Source: DASCOT01 sp965197275
GTDB lineage: Bacteria; Acidobacteriota; UBA890; WLXD01
Reading direction: 5' to 3'
Assembly (NCBI GenBank): GCA_965197275.1
Contig: CBDAMQ010000029.1
Coordinates: 124,001 to 188,000, forward strand
DNA: 64,000 bases
In this document: positions 34,432 to 41,735 of the stretch, one piece after another
How positions within the stretch are numbered: the first letter of the stretch is position 1
Layout of the letters: each line of letters starts with the position of its first letter
Made by a program: the position numbers and the translations under genes
Notes under the pieces: model-generated
What the model was told of the DNA's origin: nothing
What the model saw: the letters and a program-made list of their open reading frames with translations, nothing else
Database searches by the model: none

Positions 34432-35811
34432 TCAAAGTCCCGACAACATCCCGGCGAGCGTCGCCGTGGTGTACGACGACATCATGCCGGCGAACATCGC
34501 CCACGGCCCGATGCGCGCAAGCTCGGACTTGCGGCTCGGCGCCAGGCCGCCGATGCCGCCGATCTGGATGGCGATGGAGGCGAAGTTGGCGAATCCACAG
34601 AGCGCGTAGGAGGCGATGAGCTCCGACTTCGGCGACAGTAGTCCCGCCTCGGTCATGTTCACCATGCGCCGGAAGCCGACGATCTCCGTGAGCACGAGCT
34701 TGGTGCCGAATAGCTCGCCGACGTAGCTCGCCTCGGCCCATGGGATACCCATGACAAAGGCGAGCGGCGCGAACACCATGCCGAGCAAGCTCTCGAGTCG
34801 CAGCGGCAACTCGCCAGGGCCGCGGATCAGGAAGATCGCCCAGCCAATAACCAGCAGCGTCGCCACTCCGGCAGCGGCGCGCACCGCGCGCTCGCGGGGC
34901 GGTTTCCACAACAGCACGTAGGCGAGCAGCAAGGCTAGCAGCGCCACGGTCAGGCGAGTGACGCCGCCGATGTTGGCGAACGCGCCGCCGGCAAGACCGA
35001 GGGCGCCGTTTACCAGCGTGATGAGCCCGAGGAAGGCGATCAGCATGCCGGCGATGTTGAGCGCCAGGGTTACGCCCTGGCTGGCGCCGCGTGCGGCCGC
35101 ATCGAGAATGTTGGCGTCCGCTGCCTCGACGTCGATGTCAACGACTCCGGCGGTCTTTGACGCTTCGGTCTCGGGAAACAGCAGCTTGGCCATGATCAAC
35201 GAGGCCGGGGCCGCCATGACGCTCGCCGACAGCAGATAGTCGGCACGCACGCCGAGGCCGATATAGGCGGCCAGAACGGCTCCAGAGACGGTGGCGAAGC
35301 CGCCGGTCATCAGGGCCATGAGCTCCGAGGTGGTCATTGTCGGGATGAACGGGGCAATGATGATCGGCGCCTCGGTCTGGCCCATGAACACGTTGGCGGC
35401 GGCTGCTAGTGACTCCGATCCCGACACCTTCATCGTGCGGTGCATGCTACGGGCCATCAGCAACACGACCCGCTGCATGAGCCCGATGAAATACAGCACC
35501 GAGAAGAAGGAGGCGATGAATACGACCACCGGCAGCACCTGGAAGGCGAGCACGAAGCCGTATTGCTCGCTGTGCGCGAGCGCACCGAACACGAACTCGG
35601 AGCCCGCGTCGGCGAAGGTGAGCAATCGCGTCACCCCATCGGCCAGCGCCGAGAAGACCATCTGACCCGGCGTGGTCTTCATGATGATGATGGCGAAGGT
35701 CAGCTGCAGGCCGAGTCCCCACACGATCGTGCGCGGGTTCACCGCCGCCCGGTTCCGGGAGAGCGCGTAGACGATGCCGTACAGCACTACGAGTCCGAGG
35801 ATGCCAATCAT
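34432..35811 (-). CDS. CNT-family concentrative nucleoside transporter
   Basis: A 459-residue inner-membrane protein with about ten hydrophobic segments. Family motifs include VNPRTIVWGLGLQ, VFMGQTEAPIIIAPF and the late ALCGFANFASIAIQIGGIGG. CNT transporters import nucleosides with Na+ or H+. Its position between deoA and the purine phosphorylase indicates it feeds this operon. The start overlaps the deoA stop by 4 bp. Confidence 0.93.
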   Translation of the reverse strand: MIGILGLVVLYGIVYALSRNRAAVNPRTIVWGLGLQLTFAIIIMKTTPGQMVFSALADGVTRLLTFADAGSEFVFGALAHSEQYGFVLAFQVLPVVVFIASFFSVLYFIGLMQRVVLLMARSMHRTMKVSGSESLAAAANVFMGQTEAPIIIAPFIPTMTTSELMALMTGGFATVSGAVLAAYIGLGVRADYLLSASVMAAPASLIMAKLLFPETEASKTAGVVDIDVEAADANILDAAARGASQGVTLALNIAGMLIAFLGLITLVNGALGLAGGAFANIGGVTRLTVALLALLLAYVLLWKPPRERAVRAAAGVATLLVIGWAIFLIRGPGELPLRLESLLGMVFAPLAFVMGIPWAEASYVGELFGTKLVLTEIVGFRRMVNMTEAGLLSPKSELIASYALCGFANFASIAIQIGGIGGLAPSRKSELARIGPWAMFAGMMSSYTTATLAGMLSGL

Positions 35812-37112
35812 GCGCGCGCCTCGAGGATCAGGGGGCGTGGTTCGGGTGGATTCTCAGCCACAGTAAGCGCAGCTTGCACTAACTCCGTAGCCCGGTCTAC
35901 GTCCGCCGTTGGGCCGTGATGTAGGGTCGCCCATGCTATGCCGCGATCGAGCTCGGTGCCGTACTTGGCGTGAAGCTCGATTCCGGCGCCGACGTCGAGC
36001 ACGTCGTCCTGGGTACTCCTGCCGGCGCGCAGAGACGCGCTCGCCAGCCCTATGGCTCTCGCATCGAGCTGGGCGACGTAGCCGGATTGCGCTGGCTGCA
36101 ATCCGATTCGATGCCGGGCTGTCGGTAGCAGGCTGGTGTCGGACAGCACTCGCGGGTCGCCCCCCTGCGCCTGCACCAGGGTCTCGAAGCGCTCTGCCGC
36201 GGCGCCGCTGTCAAGGCAGTCGGTGACCCTTCGGAGGGCGTCGTCGTGGTCCTCCGCGATCTTGGCGAGCATAAGCATTTCCGCCCCTAAATCCAACGTC
36301 AGACTGCGCAAATCGGCCGGCCCGTCACCGCGCAGCACGTCGATCGACTCCGCCACCTCGAGGGCGTTGCCCACCGTATTGCCGAGTGGCTGCTCCATGT
36401 CCGTGATCAACGCGCTGCAGCGCATACCGGACCGCTTTGCCACCGCGACGATGCGATCTGCCAGAACGCGGGCGTCTTCGATGGCGGCGAAAAAAGCGCC
36501 GCGCCCGACTTTCACGTCGAGCACTAGAGCGGCGGCACCCTCGGCGATCTTCTTGCTTAGAATGCTCGCCGTGATCAGACCGGTATCGTCGACGGTTCCG
36601 GTCACGTCGCGAAGCGCGTACAGGCGTTTGTCGGCGGGCACGAAACTGTCGGTTTGGGCGCCCATGGCGACGCCGATGCGCTCCAGTTGTTGGCGGAAAA
36701 CGGTTGCTGACAGGTCGGTTCTGAGTCCCGGGATGCTCTCGAGCTTGTCGAGGGTGCCACCGGTGTGACCGAGCCCGCGCCCCGAAACCATCGGTACCGT
36801 GCAGCCGGCGGCCGCCGCCAGTGGCGCCAGGATCAGGCTCACCTTGTCGCCGACGCCGCCCGTGCTGTGCTTGTCGACCACCCCTGTACCGAGGGAGTCG
36901 AGGTCGTAGCTGTCGCCCGATTCGACCATTGCTTCGGTTAATGCCACGGTCTCGCTGTCGGTCAAACCGCGCCAGCGGATCGTCATTAACAGGGCCGCCA
37001 TTTGGTAGTCGGGTATCTCATCGGCGAGGTACGCGGCGATCGCCCAGTGGATCTCGTCGGCTGTCAGCGAGCCGTCGTTCTTCTTCCGTTCGATCAGATC
37101 GACAAAGCGCAT
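35808..37112 (-). CDS. deoA: Thymidine/pyrimidine-nucleoside phosphorylase
   Basis: A 434-residue enzyme from ATG 37112 (MRFVDLIERKKNDG is the usual family start). DKHSTGGVGDKVSL is the phosphate-binding signature, with SGRGLGHTGGTLDKLE and the three-domain length expected. It converts thymidine or uridine nucleosides to base plus (deoxy)ribose-1-phosphate. It heads the operon deoA-transporter-PNP-cdd-amidohydrolase. A 22-residue extension to an earlier ATG at 37175 is possible but less likely. Confidence 0.93.
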   Translation of the reverse strand: MRFVDLIERKKNDGSLTADEIHWAIAAYLADEIPDYQMAALLMTIRWRGLTDSETVALTEAMVESGDSYDLDSLGTGVVDKHSTGGVGDKVSLILAPLAAAAGCTVPMVSGRGLGHTGGTLDKLESIPGLRTDLSATVFRQQLERIGVAMGAQTDSFVPADKRLYALRDVTGTVDDTGLITASILSKKIAEGAAALVLDVKVGRGAFFAAIEDARVLADRIVAVAKRSGMRCSALITDMEQPLGNTVGNALEVAESIDVLRGDGPADLRSLTLDLGAEMLMLAKIAEDHDDALRRVTDCLDSGAAAERFETLVQAQGGDPRVLSDTSLLPTARHRIGLQPAQSGYVAQLDARAIGLASASLRAGRSTQDDVLDVGAGIELHAKYGTELDRGIAWATLHHGPTADVDRATELVQAALTVAENPPEPRPLILEARA

Positions 37113-37444
37113 TCCGGTCGCCCTCGCCGCATCGCGGCGCGTCACCTCGCGCCGACCTGGCAGCTGGCACTGCACGTGGCTCCGTCACCACAGTGTGCAC
37201 CGATCATCTGTTACAGGCCACTAGCAGGGTGGCAGCCAAGGTGGCGGACCCACCTCGGTTGCAGCCCTGGTCTGGGGAGTCCGGAGGCAACCCTCGCAGG
37301 CCCACGCGACTCGTGCCAGTGTCCGACGCCGCTGCAGTTTGAGACCCCGACAACCGCTGTGCTAGCCTTGGAATTGTCTCCCTGGATCTCCCCCGCGCCG
37401 GTTCCTTCGCGGCGATGCGTGCATCGCAGGCGACATGGTGAGTC
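37113..37444. other. 332-bp divergent intergenic region
   Basis: Divergent promoter region between deoA (minus) and the VWFA gene (plus). I see no coding frame of its own. It contains one copy of the 28-bp dispersed repeat at 37197-37224, 85 bp upstream of the deoA start. No clear -35/-10 pair stands out. Confidence 0.6.
37197..37224 (+). repeat. 28-bp dispersed intergenic repeat, copy A
   Basis: Core CGATCATCTGTTACAG, ending in GCCACTAG. It differs from the three-copy consensus at one base (C for A at its fourth position). The inner CTGTTACAG is symmetric about its centre. Flanks are not shared with the other copies. Confidence 0.85.
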
Positions 37445-38635
37445 GTGAGAAACCAACGTTTCGCAGTGGTTCTACTCGCGCTATTGATGGCCGCTACGGC
37501 GGTCCCCTCGCAGCAGGGCGAGCTCAGAGTTCGATTCGTCTCGCCGCAGAACGATACCTACGTTTCCGGCACCACGACGATCCGCGTCGAGGTGGATCAG
37601 GTCGAACAAACTGCCATCGCTCGCGTCACGATCAGGGTCGACGGCGCGGTGCTCGCCGTCCTCGAAGAGGCGCCGTGGGAGGTCGAGTGGAATGCCGGTG
37701 AGGAATTCGATCAGCACGTAGTCGACGTCGAGGTGGTGGACGTCACCGGTCGGGAAGCCGCCGATACGGTGCTCACCCGCGACCTGGAAACGGCAGTTTT
37801 CAGAGCCGAGGTCAACGCCGTACTGCTGTACGTGAGCGCGCTTGATGGTGGTGGGCGATACGTGCCTGGTCTCGAAGCCGATGACTTCGAGGTGTACGAG
37901 GACGGCAAACGGCAGCCGATCAGCAGTTTCTCCTCCGAGCCCAGGCCCATGGTGGTGGGTCTGCTGCTGGACACATCCGGAAGCATGCAGGAGGGTGCGA
38001 AGCTCGAGCGCGCACGGCAGGGTGCGCTGGCCTTCCTGGATCAGATCGACGGTGGGGATGAGGCGTTCGTGATGACGTTCGATTCGTTTCCGATGCTTCA
38101 ACAGGATCTGACAGCGAACCAAGCGATGCTGCGCGAGGGGCTCAGCGACCTCATGCCAGGGGGCGCGACGTCGATGAACCTGGCGGTGGTGGAAGGCGCA
38201 GATGTGCTGATGGACCGACCGGAGCGGCGCGCGTTGATCGTGCTTTCCGATGGTTACGACACCACTCAGACGGTTTCCGTCGACCAGGCGGTCGACTATG
38301 CTCGGCGCCTCGACGTTCGCGTCTACACGATCGGTATTTTCGGAGCGATATCCGGCGACATACGCGGGCGACGATCCTTTGACATGTTCAATCCGGGCGA
38401 AGATTCTCTGCGCTCGTTTGCTGACGGTACTGGCGGCCGTTCGATCATTCTCGATTCCCTTGGAGAGTTGCTTTCCGCCTATGAAGACATCGCCAACGAG
38501 CTCAAGAGCCAGTATGCCCTCGCGTATCGGCCGTCCAATCCGGCGTCGGCTGGCGAGTGGCGAGAGATCGAAGTGCGTGCCGACGGCGCGAAGGAAGTAC
38601 GTACAAAGCCGGGCTACTACGGCGGGCGGTCCTGA
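37445..38635 (+). CDS. Exported VWFA-related domain protein
   Basis: A 396-residue protein with a signal peptide (FAVVLLALLMAATAVPS) after a GTG start. An Ig-like beta domain (about 25-125) is followed by a VWA domain with an intact MIDAS: LLLDTSGSM (DxSxS) near 172-180 and GATSMNLAV and LSDGYDT further on. The layout matches the VWFA-related proteins that are abundant in Acidobacteriota; ligand unknown. The next three genes on the strand touch or overlap each other, making one exported-protein cassette. Confidence 0.88.
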   Translation: MRNQRFAVVLLALLMAATAVPSQQGELRVRFVSPQNDTYVSGTTTIRVEVDQVEQTAIARVTIRVDGAVLAVLEEAPWEVEWNAGEEFDQHVVDVEVVDVTGREAADTVLTRDLETAVFRAEVNAVLLYVSALDGGGRYVPGLEADDFEVYEDGKRQPISSFSSEPRPMVVGLLLDTSGSMQEGAKLERARQGALAFLDQIDGGDEAFVMTFDSFPMLQQDLTANQAMLREGLSDLMPGGATSMNLAVVEGADVLMDRPERRALIVLSDGYDTTQTVSVDQAVDYARRLDVRVYTIGIFGAISGDIRGRRSFDMFNPGEDSLRSFADGTGGRSIILDSLGELLSAYEDIANELKSQYALAYRPSNPASAGEWREIEVRADGAKEVRTKPGYYGGRS

Positions 38636-39173
38636 GCGCCGCGGATTTGGCGGTGGGGCCCGATTCGCGCTCGGCGCGCTGGTTCCACTGCTTGTACTGG
38701 CTACCGCGGCCGATGCCTCAGTCATCCGAGGGCTGACACTCAAGAGCCTGCGGGTGCGTGCCGAATCTATCGTCGTCGGCACCGTCGTCAGCGTGCGGAC
38801 CGTGCGGACCCGAACGAGCATCGAGACGGTCACGCGCGTGCGTGTCGACCGGTCGTTCAAGGGCGGCGAGTCGCGTATGTTGACGGTGCGGACTCCCGGT
38901 GGCCTCTACGGTGGACGTCGCCTTGTAGTTCAGGGATCGCCTTCGTTCACCAAGAGCGAGAGCGTGCTGCTGTTCCTGTACGCCGATGCTGATGCGTGGC
39001 GACCTGTGGGGATGTTCCAGGGCGTCTGGCGACTCAATCCCGACGACCCGAAGCGCGCTCGTGCCAGCTCCGCTGGTGGCGCCGCGCTGCTGGCGCCAGA
39101 CAGCGGCCGCGCCGCGGTGCACGAGCGTGAGCGTGCAGTCACACAGCTGGTCGGCAGCGGGGCAGCGCGATGA
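38577..39173 (+). CDS. Exported hypothetical protein paired with a matrixin-like gene
   Basis: The frame is clear from about 38640 to the stop at 39173: a hydrophobic signal (FALGALVPLLVLATAADA) then a small beta-rich domain (SLRVRAESIVVGTVVSV, VDRSFKGGESRMLTVRTPGGLYGG, SVLLFLYADADAW). No ATG precedes the signal; the nearest start is GTG 38577, inside the VWFA gene, and is a guess. Similar small secreted proteins stand next to matrixin genes in other soil bacteria as I recall. It overlaps the next gene by 4 bp. Confidence 0.65.
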   Translation: MPTARRKYVQSRATTAGGPERRGFGGGARFALGALVPLLVLATAADASVIRGLTLKSLRVRAESIVVGTVVSVRTVRTRTSIETVTRVRVDRSFKGGESRMLTVRTPGGLYGGRRLVVQGSPSFTKSESVLLFLYADADAWRPVGMFQGVWRLNPDDPKRARASSAGGAALLAPDSGRAAVHERERAVTQLVGSGAAR

Positions 39174-40171
39174 GCGCCGCCAGGTTCTCTACCGGGGCAA
39201 TGCTGGCCGCGCTGGGTGTGGTCACGGCGTCGCCGGCACCGGCCTACGTGCCGAACACGATCGACTTCGTAGGCGGCTCCGCGGTGGTGGCGCACTGGCC
39301 GGCCGCGGCGTTTCCCATCGCCACGCGGGTATCACGTGGCCTCACCAACGACGTTCCAGCGTCCGCGGGTCGTGCTGCTCTCGATGCGGCGATGGCCACC
39401 TGGAGTACGTCCCCCGATTCGATCGTCGAGATCTTTGTCGAGGCCGAGCAACGCGGGCTCCAGGCCGACGTCCTGGACGGTATTAACGTCATCGAGTTTT
39501 CCAACGACGCTGCGCTGGAGGCCGCCCAGTTCCTGGCGCTGACCTTCACGCTGATGGAGGCCGACGGCAGCATCGTTGAATCGGACATGCTGATAAACGA
39601 CCGTACCTTCGGGTTCACGACGACTGAGGGCAGCGCTGTCGGCCTCGATCTGGAGACCACGATGGTCCAGCAGATCGGCCGGTTCCTCGGACTCGCGAGC
39701 TCGCCCATCGGAGGGTTCGAGGCCGACGGAACACTCGCTGACGCTACGTCCGTCATGTTCCCGTTTGGCCGCGGCATCGGTGATACGGCGCGCCTCCTAC
39801 GCGACGATGACGTCGCTGGCCTGGCGGCGTTGTATCCCGCACCAGGCTCCTCGCGCGCATCGATCTCCGGCTGGGTGACCCGAGCGGGCGTGCCCGTCTT
39901 CGGCGCCCACGTTGTCGTGCACGAGCCGTTTCAGGACATACTCGTCGGCGCGGTCAGCCTGCCCGACGGCAGCTTTGATGTCGGAGGACTCCCCCCGGGC
40001 ACGTATCTGCTCGTGGCATTTCCACTCAGCGGTCAGGTGACACCCGCTGCGTTGGGGGGCATCTTTCTGCGCCAAGGTGTCGACACGACGTTTCGCTCCG
40101 CCTCAGCGAGCCAGACGGTGCGCATCGGTGCCGGCCAAACGGTCGCCGGTGTCACGGTGGAGGTGCAGTGA
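39170..40171 (+). CDS. Catalytically dead matrixin-like protein with carboxypeptidase-regulatory tail
   Basis: A 333-residue exported protein (signal MLAALGVVTASPAPA). Residues about 28-215 follow the matrixin fold: AHWPAAAFPIATRV, an adaptor strand VIEFSND and, where matrixins have HExxHxxGxxH, the sequence QQIGRFLGLASS (167-178). His, Glu, His and His are replaced by Gln167, Gln168, Arg171 and Ser177; the Gly174 and a Met-turn-like SVMFPFG remain. Residues about 225-333 form a CarboxypepD_reg-like beta sandwich (ISGWVTRAGVPVFGAHVVV). It should be a binding protein rather than a protease. Start overlaps the previous gene by 4 bp. Confidence 0.78.
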   Translation: MSAARFSTGAMLAALGVVTASPAPAYVPNTIDFVGGSAVVAHWPAAAFPIATRVSRGLTNDVPASAGRAALDAAMATWSTSPDSIVEIFVEAEQRGLQADVLDGINVIEFSNDAALEAAQFLALTFTLMEADGSIVESDMLINDRTFGFTTTEGSAVGLDLETTMVQQIGRFLGLASSPIGGFEADGTLADATSVMFPFGRGIGDTARLLRDDDVAGLAALYPAPGSSRASISGWVTRAGVPVFGAHVVVHEPFQDILVGAVSLPDGSFDVGGLPPGTYLLVAFPLSGQVTPAALGGIFLRQGVDTTFRSASASQTVRIGAGQTVAGVTVEVQ

Positions 40172-40881
40172 TGCGTCGCAGCTGGATATGCCTGGCGGCG
40201 CTCGGCGCGTTGACGCTAGTACCCTCCGCAGCCTTCGGTCAGGAAGACGCAACGGCGGAGCTACCCCAGGAATCGAGTTACATGGAACCTGATGCGGGGT
40301 GGGAGGATCAGCGCTTCTACATCGGCGGATTCGCCGGGAACATGACGGGTGGCACCCCACTCGGGAGCATCGAGAACGTTTTCTTCCGCTCGTCGTACGT
40401 CATGGATTCGAACTCGATGTGGGGCTTGCGCGCCGGGTTCACTCTTTCCGCGCGTTTCGATTTCGAGGTCGAATACGGTCGGTCCTCTCCGGCGATGAAC
40501 GTGATCCTGACGAACCTCGCCGGCCAGGGCAAGACGGAGTTCCTGTTCGCGGACCTGCAGATCAACTACACGATGGGCGTAGTGAACTACTCCCTGCTCG
40601 AGAGGTCCCGTCGCATCGTGCCGTTGCTGTCGCTCGGCTACGGGACCGTCGGCGTGAGCTCGGGGGCGGCGGAGATCGACAACAGCCGGCAGATGGGGCT
40701 GGTCTTCGGTGGCGGGCTCCGCGTTCGAATTGTGGAGAACCTCGGCCTGCGGGCCGACGTTCGTGGGCTCCGGACCGGCTTCGGGCCCAAGCAGGAGGAG
40801 GGTCAACTGCCGAGCGTCTTCTACCGCGGCTTCGTTGCCACGAACCTGTACTGGTCGGTCGGAGTCGAATTCCGCTTCTGA
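40171..40881 (+). CDS. Outer-membrane beta-barrel protein
   Basis: A 236-residue protein with a signal peptide (AALGALTLVPSAAFG). The mature part is a row of amphipathic strands (FYIGGFAGNMTGG, MWGLRAGFTLSARFDFEVEYG, LVFGGGLRVRIVENLGLRADVRG) and ends NLYWSVGVEFRF, with the terminal Phe expected of BAM substrates. It looks like an eight-stranded OmpA/OmpW-type barrel. The ATG at 40171 has GGAGG and shares a base with the previous stop codon. Confidence 0.82.
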   Translation: MRRSWICLAALGALTLVPSAAFGQEDATAELPQESSYMEPDAGWEDQRFYIGGFAGNMTGGTPLGSIENVFFRSSYVMDSNSMWGLRAGFTLSARFDFEVEYGRSSPAMNVILTNLAGQGKTEFLFADLQINYTMGVVNYSLLERSRRIVPLLSLGYGTVGVSSGAAEIDNSRQMGLVFGGGLRVRIVENLGLRADVRGLRTGFGPKQEEGQLPSVFYRGFVATNLYWSVGVEFRF

Positions 40882-40900
40882 GCTGGACGCTGGATCGGCC

Positions 40901-41407
40901 TCAGTCGGCCTCGACAGGCGCAGCCCCGACAGACACGCCGATGGCGGCGAACACACGCTCCTCGATGATTCCCCTCGAGCGCAGCACCTGGTAGCCGAAC
41001 TCCTCGTTGATGTAGCCCTCGACTCGCGTCGAGACTTTGACGCGCGTGCCGCTGTCGCGCACGTTCCGTGTTGTGACCGTGAGCGTGTAGCGCCCGCCGA
41101 TGAACGGACCGACGCCGACGAACGCAACGCGATCGAGATGCTCGGTGGGATCCTCGCCGATGTCAGATAGCACCTTGAACTCGGTTTCCAGCAGGCAGGC
41201 GCGCTCCTCCTGCTGCGACTCTTTGACGGTCAAGCCGAGGCGCGTCACGACCTGTTCTGCGGCCGCGCAGGTCGTCTCCAGGGTGGAGTCGTAGTAGCGG
41301 TTGCTGTTGAGCGGCTGCAGTACGGGCTCGCGCCACGTGATCTGGCACGCAGGTAGTGCGAGCACGACAAGCAGGAGACTAGCTCGCACGGGTCGCCTCG
41401 TAGGCAT
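40901..41407 (-). CDS. Lipoprotein of unknown function
   Basis: A 168-residue lipoprotein: signal segment ASLLLVVLALPAC with a lipobox (LPAC) near 18-21. The mature part is a small alpha/beta domain with two more cysteines (TTCAAAEQVV, RACLLETEF) and a beta-rich RYTLTVTTRNV...RVKVSTRVEGYI segment. I do not recognise it; BamC-like NlpB repeats are a remote possibility. It lies 43 bp downstream of tatA on the same strand and converges with the beta-barrel gene. Confidence 0.72.
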   Translation of the reverse strand: MPTRRPVRASLLLVVLALPACQITWREPVLQPLNSNRYYDSTLETTCAAAEQVVTRLGLTVKESQQEERACLLETEFKVLSDIGEDPTEHLDRVAFVGVGPFIGGRYTLTVTTRNVRDSGTRVKVSTRVEGYINEEFGYQVLRSRGIIEERVFAAIGVSVGAAPVEAD

Positions 41408-41450
41408 GGAACGCCTCTCTAACCAGGGCGGTGAGTAGGTGGTGCGGAGC

Positions 41451-41612
41451 TCAGCTGGCGTCTTCGTCGCTACCGCCGCGCATGGCGCTCTTGAAGTTCT
41501 GGATGCCGTTCCCCAAGCCCTTACCGATCTCCGGCAGTTTGCGGGCGCCGAAGATGAGCATCACGATCAAGAAGATCAGCAGCAGTTCTGTAGGTCCAAG
41601 CGAACCGAACAT
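41451..41612 (-). CDS. tatA: Twin-arginine translocase subunit TatA
   Basis: A 53-residue protein too short for the usual length cut-off. It begins MFGSLGPTELLLIFLIVM, has the FG hinge in LIFGARKLPEIGKGLG, then a short amphipathic helix (IQNFKSAMRGG) and an acidic tail. TatA forms the pore of the Tat system that exports folded proteins. GGAGGAAA in good position supports ATG 41612. tatB and tatC are not adjacent. Confidence 0.93.
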   Translation of the reverse strand: MFGSLGPTELLLIFLIVMLIFGARKLPEIGKGLGNGIQNFKSAMRGGSDEDAS

Positions 41613-41735
41613 CGTTCATTTCCTCCATGAAATCTCGTACGTCCATCATAGGCGTGGCGCGGAGCGGCGGTCAATGACGCGGACGCGACACTCATGTTAT
41701 GCGAAACATCTCGTAGGCGGATCGTGCGCCCTCGA

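Noticed and set aside
38250..38576. Upstream extension of the small secreted-protein frame
   Set aside because: This part overlaps the VWFA gene and has no signal or domain character; only the part from about 38577 is supported.
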